Below are positions 8,435-14,369 of a DNA stretch of 37,960 nt, piece after piece (the first letter of the stretch is position 1; every line of letters begins with the position of its first letter). The notes under the pieces are model-generated. The model was not told the DNA's origin. It did no database searches and saw only the letters and a list, made by a program, of their open reading frames with translations. Where the stretch lies: contig CAZSVI010000019.1 of assembly GCA_964610205.1 (NCBI GenBank), positions 1-37,960 on the forward strand. The letters run 5' to 3'. Both the position numbers and the translations under genes were made by a program. This DNA is from CAZSVI01 sp964610205. GTDB lineage: Bacteria; Bacillota; Clostridia; DSM-8532.

Positions 8435-8701
8435 TTACTCATAATGGAGCCACATGCTGATTATTTTTATTGTTCTATGCTCTTTATACACAGAATAAAC
8501 TAATCGGTGTTGATGGTTTATTCTTCTTGAATAAGCACCTGTCATATCACCAATTAGTTTTTCATAAGGTGGATAATTATTGTAGGGATCTTCCTCAATA
8601 ATTTTTAGAAGTTTCAAAATCTTATTTTTATACCCTGCTTGGAATGCAATTTCCCTATCTTTTAGAGCATCCTTTGTGTATATAATTTTCCATTTATTCA
8701 T
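8435..8701 (-). CDS. yoeB: YoeB/Txe-family mRNA interferase toxin
   Basis: 88 aa, full length for YoeB. Diagnostic features are the N-terminal WKIIYTKDALKDREIAFQAGYKNKI, the central YPPYEKLIGDMTGAYSRRINHQHRLVY, and the C-terminal IKIISMWLHYE; the Arg residues of SRRINHQHRLVY and the terminal His-Tyr belong to the active site. YoeB cleaves mRNA at the ribosome and is silenced by YefM. Its ATG overlaps the antitoxin stop by 4 nt (ATGA), the usual translational coupling. Confidence 0.93.
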   Translation of the reverse strand: MNKWKIIYTKDALKDREIAFQAGYKNKILKLLKIIEEDPYNNYPPYEKLIGDMTGAYSRRINHQHRLVYSVYKEHRTIKIISMWLHYE

Positions 8702-8940
8702 TCAATAGGAGCCTCCACACATTCATCAAGAGGGGTATTTATACCTTTTATTATTCTCTCCTTCATGCCTGGAATAGCTGATAAATAAATAGTTTCCTGA
8801 ATGGATTTCCAATCTTCTTCAGAAACAATAACCACATTTCCGTTTTTCCCAGTAACAGTAACTGGTTCATGTGTTATGATTGCTTCATCTATTACTTTAA
8901 AAAAATTGTTTCTTGCAGTGGTAGCATTTAATATTGACAT
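8698..8940 (-). CDS. yefM: YefM/Phd-family antitoxin
   Basis: 80 aa. The N-terminal Phd/YefM DNA-binding fold is NATTARNNFFKVIDEAIITHEPVTVTGKNGNVVIVSEEDWKSIQET seen as consecutive short elements. The acidic C-terminus (NTPLDECVEAPIE) is the toxin-neutralising tail. AAGGAG lies 9 bp before ATG 8940. It precedes and overlaps yoeB and has its own promoter and palindrome upstream, as expected for a self-repressed toxin-antitoxin operon. Confidence 0.92.
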   Translation of the reverse strand: MSILNATTARNNFFKVIDEAIITHEPVTVTGKNGNVVIVSEEDWKSIQETIYLSAIPGMKERIIKGINTPLDECVEAPIE

Positions 8941-8957
8941 AATATCAACTCCTTAAA

Positions 8958-9011
8958 CGTACGTTATTGCGTACATAACATTATATTATCCTTTTGTATC
9001 AAATATGTCAA
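8958..9011 (-). promoter_or_regulatory. Promoter and operator of the yefM-yoeB operon
   Basis: On the minus strand a consensus -35 TTGACA (9006-9011) is followed after exactly 17 bp by TAATAT (8983-8988). Just downstream of the -10 is the inverted repeat GTACG-N6-CGTAC (8959-8974), similar to the TGTAC-type half sites that YefM-YoeB binds in other bacteria. The position over the transcription start fits autorepression. Confidence 0.75.
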
Positions 9012-9113
9012 GCCACATTCCTTGCTTAATGTACAGTATCTTACAATTATATAACTACAAAGTTATACTCCTCCAATCCGCGACACGATGTCGCGGTCTC
9101 CGCTTTCGTTGGC

Positions 9114-9306
9114 GTATAACGGCCCGCTTCTGCAACGGTCTCAAAGCATACAGGTGACTGCTCATGGTTACTGCGACCGCAGTACCTAATGCAGGCACCG
9201 GCTCGATTGCTTTGAGACTGTGGGCAAGCCTTTCTACATGAGCGACCCCAAGGGAATACCTCATGGATATGACCCGCGAGCTCTTTATGCAGAAGCATTG
9301 TTGTGC
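9114..9306 (-). repeat. attC-like recombination element 1
   Basis: Read with the genes, the element starts with the R''-like core GCACAAC and ends with the R'-like core GTTATAC. Next to the cores, AATGCTTCTGCA pairs with TGCAGAAGC, with a longer unpaired spacer on the R' side, as in attC sites. An inner stem pairs CAGTCTCAAAGC with GCTTTGAGACCG. Shared motifs with the other three copies are CATAAAGRG after the first stem, CATGTAG about 60 nt in, and a GGTCGC turn. A hairpin CCGCGACA/TGTCGCGG (9078-9096) follows the R' core. It lies 3' of the second toxin gene, as an attC should. Confidence 0.75.
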
Positions 9307-9449
9307 GAAGTCAGACGACCCTAGTCTCAGAAGGGTACATGGACGTGCTCTCCTTAAACCTACAACGCCTTTCTTTCAAAAATGAAAATAATCCGCAGCA
9401 ACTCATCATATTGTATTATTTGTATATTTTGATCACAAAGAAACTATTT

Positions 9450-9767
9450 TTATAACAACCAGCCGTAATCTTGACGGCAGTCCACCACGGCATTAATATA
9501 AACAATATTTCCCTGAATTTCATAAAGCGCCATAAAATGCTTCCCAAAAAGTATCTTGCGGTATTTTTGAAAAGGAAATGCTTTGTTCTCCAACCATGAG
9601 TTTCGCTCCGGCATGGAAGTAAGACTATCCGTAGTTTCTACAAATGCGTCAATTAGCCCATTGGCTGCAGACACGCTGACATTTACCAGAAAGCGTGCAT
9701 GTGCAATGAGCATCTCCCAAGCGGTTTCTGTAATTTTAATTGTGTATGTTTTATTCTTTTCGGGCAT
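9450..9767 (-). CDS. RelE/ParE-superfamily toxin
   Basis: 105 aa from ATG 9767, chosen because GGAGG lies 6 bp upstream. The pattern YTIKITETAWEMLIAHARFL (N-terminal strand and helix), SMPERNSWLENKAFPFQKYRKILFGKHFMALYEI (central sheet with basic residues) and IVYINAVVDCRQDYGWLL (C-terminal strand) is that of RelE/ParE toxins. Target (ribosome-bound mRNA or gyrase) cannot be decided. It overlaps the antitoxin gene upstream and is followed by attC-like element 1. Confidence 0.82.
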   Translation of the reverse strand: MPEKNKTYTIKITETAWEMLIAHARFLVNVSVSAANGLIDAFVETTDSLTSMPERNSWLENKAFPFQKYRKILFGKHFMALYEIQGNIVYINAVVDCRQDYGWLL

Positions 9768-10035
9768 CTGCAACCTCCGCGACTGCTTTACGCATGGCAG
9801 TAATCGTTTCTTTCACGGAATATGCCTGTCCCTTTTGTATGTCAAGCTCCGATTGTAACAGCTTTTCCTTAAGTTTTATGATGCTCTCGCGCCGGGCAAA
9901 CGACTCTACGTCCATTACTACCAGGTCACCTTCACCATTTTTGGTGATATATACCGGTTCTCCAGTCTTTCTGCATAATTCGGAAATCTGATTGTAGTTT
10001 TTTCGGATGATTGCTGAAGGTTTAATGTTTATCAT
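9751..10035 (-). CDS. Phd/YefM-family antitoxin
   Basis: 94 aa from ATG 10035 (MINIKPSAIIRKNYNQISEL), preferred because GAGGTG lies 6 bp upstream. The N-terminal half (AIIRKNYNQISELCRKTGEPVYI, then KNGEGDLVVMDVESF) is the Phd/YefM DNA-binding domain. The C-terminal part is a charged helix predicted to mask the toxin. It overlaps the toxin gene by 17 bp. A strong promoter with a perfect palindrome lies upstream, indicating autoregulation. Confidence 0.87.
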   Translation of the reverse strand: MINIKPSAIIRKNYNQISELCRKTGEPVYITKNGEGDLVVMDVESFARRESIIKLKEKLLQSELDIQKGQAYSVKETITAMRKAVAEVADARKE

Positions 10036-10070
10036 GTAAATCACCTCACTCCGTAGAATTTTAATATGCT

Positions 10071-10111
10071 TATAATACTCTTATTATACTATCTGGGAGT
10101 TAATTTGTCTA
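10071..10111 (-). promoter_or_regulatory. Promoter and palindromic operator of the second toxin-antitoxin operon
   Basis: Minus-strand -35 TAGACA (10106-10111), 17-bp spacer, -10 TATAAT (10083-10088). The -10 is the first part of the perfect palindrome TATAATA-AGAG-TATTATA (10071-10088), a likely operator for the Phd-type antitoxin. Confidence 0.7.
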
Positions 10112-10205
10112 TACTCGCCTGTAGTCGTTAACGCGAATCATACCTCTCCAGAGCCTTACTATAGCAAGTCTCCCGCGCACGGATGCGCGAACTCCGTCTG
10201 ATTTC

Positions 10206-10386
10206 GTACAACGGTTTGCATATGCGACGCCTGCCCGCTTACAGGAAGCCGCTTATGCCCGGGACCCTTTGGGTGGGCTAATGCGGCGACCGACTCGGTT
10301 AGCGGGTGGGTGTAGGCAGAAACGACCACATGTTCCTGTTCATGACGCCTTACTACATGACTGCCCTTTATGCAAATGCGTTGTTA
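10206..10386 (-). repeat. attC-like recombination element 2
   Basis: In gene direction the ends are TAACAAC (R''-like) and GTTGTAC (R'-like). Adjacent arms GCATTTGCATA and TATGCAAACC pair, leaving a short asymmetric spacer. Inside, CCCGCTAAC faces GTAAGCGGG. It shares CATAAAGGG, CATGTAGTAAGGC and a GCGTCGC segment with the other copies. It is flanked on the gene-3' side by the 7-bp hairpin GGCCGAC/GTCGGCC (10416-10434) and on the other side by CGCGCA/TGCGCG (10174-10189). It follows the MmcQ gene. Confidence 0.75.
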
Positions 10387-10456
10387 TGTAACGTGGGAGG
10401 CCCCGCCTGTTCAGAGGCCGACATGACGTCGGCCCCCTAAACTCACATAGCCTTAC

Positions 10457-10846
10457 TCAAATCTGTTTCTCGTTATGTAATGCTTGAATTAACTCCTTTT
10501 GAACCTTTTGAGTCAATTTTTTTACTACAGTCATATAGGAATGGTCTATCATTGCTTTTATTTCATTGTCTGATACCTTACCATTGAGAAAAATTGTGTT
10601 AAAATATGGCTGTTGTACAGGTGGACAATGATAACCTCTATTTACTGTATTGGGGTATTTGCTTCGGTAATACTCACCAGTAATCCTATCACAATTAAGT
10701 GTAATTTTATAATCCTGCTCGTTCGGATAAAGTTGTGCAAATAATTTCTTTTTTACCTTTATGCATATAGGTATATACCCAAATGGAAAATCCACATATG
10801 CTTCTGGTTTTAACAGGCAATAGCTTATTATTTCTTCCGTTGTCAT
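10457..10846 (-). CDS. MmcQ/YjbR family protein (cassette-borne)
   Basis: 129 aa. The fold is recognised from IISYCLLKPEAYVDFPFG (family N-terminus), ICIKVKKKLFAQLY, and the pattern YPNTVNRGYHCPPVQQPYFNTIFLNG with the C-terminal helix VSDNEIKAMIDHSYMTVVKKL. MmcQ/YjbR proteins have a double-winged, CyaY-like fold; their role is not established and DNA binding is only proposed. It starts 5 bp after the stop of the unknown gene upstream, so both are one transcription unit carried together 5' of attC-like element 2. Confidence 0.85.
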   Translation of the reverse strand: MTTEEIISYCLLKPEAYVDFPFGYIPICIKVKKKLFAQLYPNEQDYKITLNCDRITGEYYRSKYPNTVNRGYHCPPVQQPYFNTIFLNGKVSDNEIKAMIDHSYMTVVKKLTQKVQKELIQALHNEKQI

Positions 10847-10851
10847 AATTC

Positions 10852-11187
10852 TTATTCACTCCAATTAAACTGCTTATCTGGAATTCCTCTTGCACGACAT
10901 TCTTTAAGGACAGCTTCTTTTTCAGCTATATTACCTATCTCATATTTTAGGACTTTGTCCTTAAAAACGATATATTTTGTGTTTTCTCTTTTCATATCGG
11001 CAAACCAATCATCAATTAAGGCTTTTGAAAGCCTTTCAGGAAAGTCATTTACTTTTGCATTAAAAAATATCATCGTCCAGTATTTAATGCTTTCATTTGT
11101 TTTCCATATTTCAACTTTTTCAATATCTAAATAATCCAAGATTAATTCATCTGTTAATGTTTCCTTAATTATTGCTCCTTCATACAT
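10852..11187 (-). CDS. Uncharacterised small cassette protein
   Basis: 111 aa from ATG 11187 (MYEGAIIKETLTDELILDYL), with AAAGGG upstream. It is acidic, with mixed strands and helices: EKVEIWKTNESIKYWTMIFF, FPERLSKALIDDWFADMK, NTKYIVFKDKVLKYEIG, and a C-terminal ECRARGIPDKQFNWSE. It has no signal peptide, membrane segment or catalytic motif that I recognise. The conserved-looking aromatic/charged pattern suggests a globular cytosolic protein. It is translated just ahead of MmcQ/YjbR in the same cassette; a shared function is possible but unproven. Confidence 0.8.
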   Translation of the reverse strand: MYEGAIIKETLTDELILDYLDIEKVEIWKTNESIKYWTMIFFNAKVNDFPERLSKALIDDWFADMKRENTKYIVFKDKVLKYEIGNIAEKEAVLKECRARGIPDKQFNWSE

Positions 11188-11280
11188 TTTATTTACCCTT
11201 TCAAAATATATTATTTGTGGTTTCAGAACCGGGCTTAATCGGATCCGCCGCAGGACGCAGCGGCCTTTGCCTCCCATGTT

Positions 11281-11448
11281 ATATAACGTTGGCATGCCCG
11301 ACGTTTCTTCAACGGCCAGCAGAGCCTTTCTTCGCAGGCGCGCTTGCGCCCGTTGAAGGAATGTGGTGCGGTCATTCTTCGTGGGATGACCTGCGGTAGC
11401 CCTGCTTCATGATTTTGCTATCCGCACCTTTATGGGCATGCGTTGTCA
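11281..11448 (-). repeat. attC-like recombination element 3
   Basis: In gene direction it runs from TGACAAC to GTTATAT. CATGCCC next to R'' pairs with GGCATGCC next to R', with a 4-nt versus 1-nt spacer asymmetry. The inner arms TTCAACGG and CCGTTGAA pair. It shares CATAAAGGTG, CATGAAGCAGGGC and ACGTCGGGC with the other copies. Flanking hairpins are CTGACA/TGTCAG (11479-11493) and GCCGC/GCGGC (11247-11264). It follows the cupin gene. Confidence 0.75.
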
Positions 11449-11527
11449 GTTGATGGCCTATGCCCCGTTATTCAGCGGCTGACAGGATGTCAGACCCTAA
11501 TACCTGCACTTTTCAAGTGATCCAAGA

Positions 11528-12040
11528 TTACTCCTGTATGTTCTTTTGTATAATTTCTTTAGGCCATTTTTCACTTACATGTTCCTCATCTTTATAATAA
11601 TCTACTTTATTATCTGTTTGATATATTTCTCGATGTGGTAGAATGTTTATTTTTCCTGAATCAGGATATTCACAAACATCTAAACTACTTACCGTACGTA
11701 TGTCAAGAAATTTACATGGTTGATTTGTATGGTTATACAGTTGATGAGCACCTTGTGGTCCCATTTCAAAAAATACAATATCACCTTCTGTCAATTCCAC
11801 AAACTTATCAGGTGTGCGAAGTGTAACCTTTCCTGATAAAATTACAAATATTTCTTCTGCATTTTTATGAAAATGATATGGATACGAATATTTTCCAGAG
11901 TCAAGTGATCTAACGTCAAACTGTAAATGCTTTGATTTAACTATATCAGCTAAACTTGGACTTGAGTGCCAGCAGAATTCTGGTATTGGTGATTGCCTAA
12001 ATTCGAATTTTAAATCTCTGCTGTTAAATATCTTAGCCAT
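11528..12040 (-). CDS. Cupin-domain protein (cassette-borne)
   Basis: 170 aa from ATG 12040 (MAKIFNSRDLKFEFRQSPIP); AAAGGA lies upstream, and an ATG 18 nt earlier has a poorer site. A single conserved cupin barrel is seen from about residues 50-110: motif 1 YSYPYHFHKNAEEIFVILSG (metal-binding His-His-Glu-type pattern) and motif 2 GDIVFFEMGPQGAHQLYNHT. Such small cupins bind a metal and act as isomerases, dioxygenases or sugar-binding proteins; the reaction cannot be told. It is the sole gene of its cassette, between attC-like elements 4 and 3. Confidence 0.85.
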   Translation of the reverse strand: MAKIFNSRDLKFEFRQSPIPEFCWHSSPSLADIVKSKHLQFDVRSLDSGKYSYPYHFHKNAEEIFVILSGKVTLRTPDKFVELTEGDIVFFEMGPQGAHQLYNHTNQPCKFLDIRTVSSLDVCEYPDSGKINILPHREIYQTDNKVDYYKDEEHVSEKWPKEIIQKNIQE

Positions 12041-12134
12041 AAATTCATTTCCTTTCAATATTAATAATTATAAAACTTCAAAGTATTACTTACATAATCC
12101 GCCTCAGGATGCGGGGGTCTTTGCATAGGCTTTC

Positions 12135-12324
12135 AACTAACGGTCTGCTTCTGCGACGGCTTCAAGCCCTAAGCGAACCACGGAAGGCTTAGTGCGACTG
12201 CACTTGCCTTCTGGGGTTTGCGGGTGCTTGCACTTGGGCTTGAAGCTGTGGGCACGCATACTTCATGTTCACACTCCGGTGCTCTACTTCATGCTTTGCC
12301 TCTTGTGCAGAAGCATTGTTGAAC
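12135..12324 (-). repeat. attC-like recombination element 4
   Basis: In gene direction it runs from GTTCAAC to GTTAGTT. Arms AATGCTTCTGCA and CGCAGAAGCA are nearly the same as in element 1, as is the following GCCCACAG plus inner stem CTTCAAGCCC/GGGCTTGAAG. Shared motifs are CATGAAGTA (twice), a GCAGTCGC turn and GCCGTCGC. No gene lies between this element and the attI-like core at 12347, so this looks like an element-only cassette. A hairpin ACCGC/GCGGT (12328-12341) precedes it and CCGC/GCGG (12099-12114) follows it. Confidence 0.72.
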
Positions 12325-12346
12325 TAAACCGCTAGCGCGGTGGTGC

Positions 12347-12353
12347 GTATAAC
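12347..12353 (-). other. attI-like core site (GTTATAC)
   Basis: In array direction the heptamer GTTATAC matches G-TTRRRY and is identical to the R' core of attC-like element 1. It marks the upstream limit of the array and lies 65 bp from a divergently oriented tyrosine recombinase gene, which is the place of attI in an integron. A single heptamer is weak evidence by itself. Confidence 0.4.
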
Positions 12354-12417
12354 TTTTTCTTCCATTATACCACGCCATTAGGTACTATCAAATAAAAAGT
12401 AAAGGTTGGTGTGTCTA

Positions 12418-13258
12418 ATGAAAGATTATCAAAATCAAATGCTCTTCTCCATGGAACTTAGAGGATTCTCACAGAGTACCAAAAGAAACTATTTTGCTCA
12501 TTTGGAGCGTTTTCATCGCTACTGCCGGAAACATCCGGAGGCTTGAGGGTATGACGAAGTACGCTCATTTCTTCATCACGGAATAAAAAAGCGGAAACTA
12601 AGCTGTTCCTATGTCAACTCTGCCTATGCCGCTCTCAAATTCTATTATGAGACTACCTTGTGCAGGGAATGGAATATGAAGCATATTCCCAGACTTAAGT
12701 CACGTTCTTTTCTTCCTGATATCCTAACCCCAGAGGAAGTGACTAAAATACTTAATTGTGTAACCAACCTCAAACACAAGGCGATTCTATCAACGATATA
12801 TTCTGCCGGTTTGAGGGTTAATGAAGCCATGCATCTGAAAATCAAGGATATTGATAGTGTCAATATGCGAATATTCATCAGGCAGGCAAAGGGGTTTAAA
12901 GATCGAAATTCTATCCTGTCACAAAGGAATCTACTGATACTGCGGCAGTATTGGAAAGAATACCGCCCCAAGGAATGGTTGTTCCCAGGCTTAGATCCTT
13001 CAAAACCATTATCCGCCCGTACGGTACAAACTGTTTTTTATTCGGCTGTCAGAAAAGCCGGTATCTGCAAGAATGTCTCCGTTCACTCCTTGTCACAGCT
13101 GCGCAAGCTTGCTGCTTGCCAACGGGGTAAGTATGAAAGAGATACAGGAATGGCTTGGGCACAGTGATTTTTCAACGACAGCCAACATCTACACGCATCT
13201 GGATTACAGCACAATGGTTTCTTCTGCGAATGCCATGAGTGGTTGCTTAAGCTTATAA
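12418..13258 (+). pseudogene. Tyrosine recombinase (short XerC-like type), inactivated
   Basis: Starts at ATG 12418 (MKDYQNQMLFSMELRGFSQS). A TGA at codon 43 (12544-12546) interrupts the SAM-like N-terminal domain. The catalytic domain has Arg I in YSAGLRVNEAMHLKIKDID, the Lys region RQAKGFKDRNSI and VSVHSL. Two bases are missing at 13093 exactly where the HxLRH arginine codon should be. The C-terminus continues in the other frame: HSCASLLLANGVSMKEIQEW, then LGHSDFSTTANIYTHLDY with the nucleophilic Tyr. The first three quarters resemble recombinases found with IS91-type elements, the last quarter clostridial phage/ICE integrases. There is no IntI-type insertion before the third catalytic patch. 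It ends 77 bp from the tRNA-Leu 3' end. Confidence 0.8.
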
Positions 13259-13335
13259 TGATGGAGGACGAGGCATGAACAGAAAAAAAATTAAGTCTAT
13301 AAAATCGCTGTCACGATTCTATAGACCTGATTTAC

Positions 13336-13421
13336 TGGTGCCGGTGGTCGGACTCGAACCGACACGTCCGGAGGACACGGCATTTTGAGTGCCGCACGTC
13401 TGCCAATTCCATCACACCGGC
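13336..13421 (-). tRNA. tRNA-Leu (anticodon CAA)
   Basis: The acceptor arms GCCGGTG and CACCGGC pair and an encoded CCA follows (13336-13338). The anticodon stem CGGCA/TGCCG encloses the loop CTCAAAA, giving anticodon CAA. A long variable arm (TGTCCTCCGGACG) and the T loop GGTTCGAGTCC complete a class II leucine tRNA. An integrase remnant abuts its 3' end, a common insertion point for integrative elements. Confidence 0.95.
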
Positions 13422-13825
13422 ACATAATTTATTTTAATTCCCGACTGTTTTCCGCCCTCGGATTTTGGGGGGAACAGTTGGGGGGAACTAACGAAGTAAC
13501 ACTGTACATTTAAAACTTAAAACTTGGCTTAACCAAAGGGTTTCACGCCATTTTTCCTTTCTCAAAACTCCCCATCACTTGTTTGATTTTGAGTCCACTA
13601 CGTCTGCCAATTCCATCACAGCGGCACGTATTTATTCTTATTCCCGGCTGTTTTTCACCCTCGGATTTTGGGGAGAACAGCTGGGGAGAACTACCGAATT
13701 ACCACTGGTCTTTGAAAACTTAAAACACGCATGATTCTGAGGTTTTAACCATCTTCCTTCCCTAAGAACTCCAAATCATGTACACAATTTTGAGTCTGAT
13801 GCGTCTGACAATTTCACCGCTTCGG
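13382..13825. repeat. Tandem ~200-bp repeat carrying copies of the tRNA-Leu 5' half
   Basis: The segment ATTTTGAGT...CGTCTGCCAATTCCATCACA occurs within the tRNA (from 13382), again from 13586 and, more degraded, from 13787: spacings of 204 and 201 bp. The first two units also share the following ~130 bp (a TCGGATTTTGGGG block with two GGGGAACW-like repeats, then an AACTTAAAAC segment). Each copy ends in the anticodon loop, so copies two and three are tRNA 5' halves, not functional tRNAs. This fills the ~470-bp gap before the next gene. It is most simply a scar of repeated site-specific integration or tandem duplication at the attachment site. Confidence 0.7.
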
Positions 13826-13887
13826 CCCATCGCTTTATCATATTAACACAGACTTAAAGAGAAATCAAGAGTCTACATTCCCGGGCT

Positions 13888-14283
13888 TTAATCAGATGCC
13901 GCTGTCAGGATATCAATAATCCCCTGATCACTTTCATTTCCCTGGAATTCATAGAAGCCGGGAATAATTCCGTCTTTTACCTTTTGATTTATAACTTTTA
14001 TTTGAAAAGAGAACGAGTCCTTTACAAGACCGGCGTTTACCAGCCTTTCCGTAATATCGGTAAGGGTGTCTTCTTCTTTTATCTCAATAATCATTGAACC
14101 TTTATGTACCATATTTGAGCGTTCCTGTGGATCAACCATTCCGTATTTCCGCGCAAGCTCCCGTACTTTTGCTTCATCCATTTCGGGTTTGTACCCCAGA
14201 AAAAAAATCAAGCCCAATAAGGCTGTAAGAATAGTTCCAATGCCCATTCCCAATAATACACTTTTCCCATGCAGCTTAGTCAT
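13888..14283 (-). CDS. Short MltG/YceG-like membrane protein
   Basis: 131 aa from ATG 14283, with GGAAGG 7 bp upstream. One N-terminal membrane segment (SVLLGMGIGTILTALLGLIF) is followed by a YGMVDPQERS region and a LysM/YceG-like domain: IIEIKEEDTLTDITERLVNA, then VKDGIIPGFYEF. Full MltG lytic transglycosylases have about 330 aa and a catalytic Glu domain that is missing here. A peptidoglycan-related or flagellar-envelope role is inference. It is the last gene of the motility block. Confidence 0.7.
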   Translation of the reverse strand: MTKLHGKSVLLGMGIGTILTALLGLIFFLGYKPEMDEAKVRELARKYGMVDPQERSNMVHKGSMIIEIKEEDTLTDITERLVNAGLVKDSFSFQIKVINQKVKDGIIPGFYEFQGNESDQGIIDILTAASD

Positions 14284-14369
14284 ATATAAACCTTCCAATT
14301 TTATTCCATGAAGCGTTAAAAATATTTACCTTATGATCAACAAAAGTGAACATATCCTGTACACTTTTG

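Noticed and set aside
9047..9298. Open frame of ~83 codons inside attC-like element 1
   Set aside because: It only reads through the palindromic element, has no ribosome binding site, and its translation follows the repeat structure.
9061..12345. CRISPR array
   Set aside because: The repeated elements are 168-193 bp, palindromic, and separated by whole genes; there are no short direct repeats with equal spacers and no cas genes.
12418..13258. Integron integrase IntI
   Set aside because: The position fits, but the protein lacks the IntI-specific insertion before the third catalytic patch and resembles other short tyrosine recombinases; reported as a recombinase pseudogene instead.
13586..13825. 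Additional tRNA genes
   Set aside because: The copies stop in the anticodon loop, have no 3' half, and carry mismatches in the stems; they are fragments.
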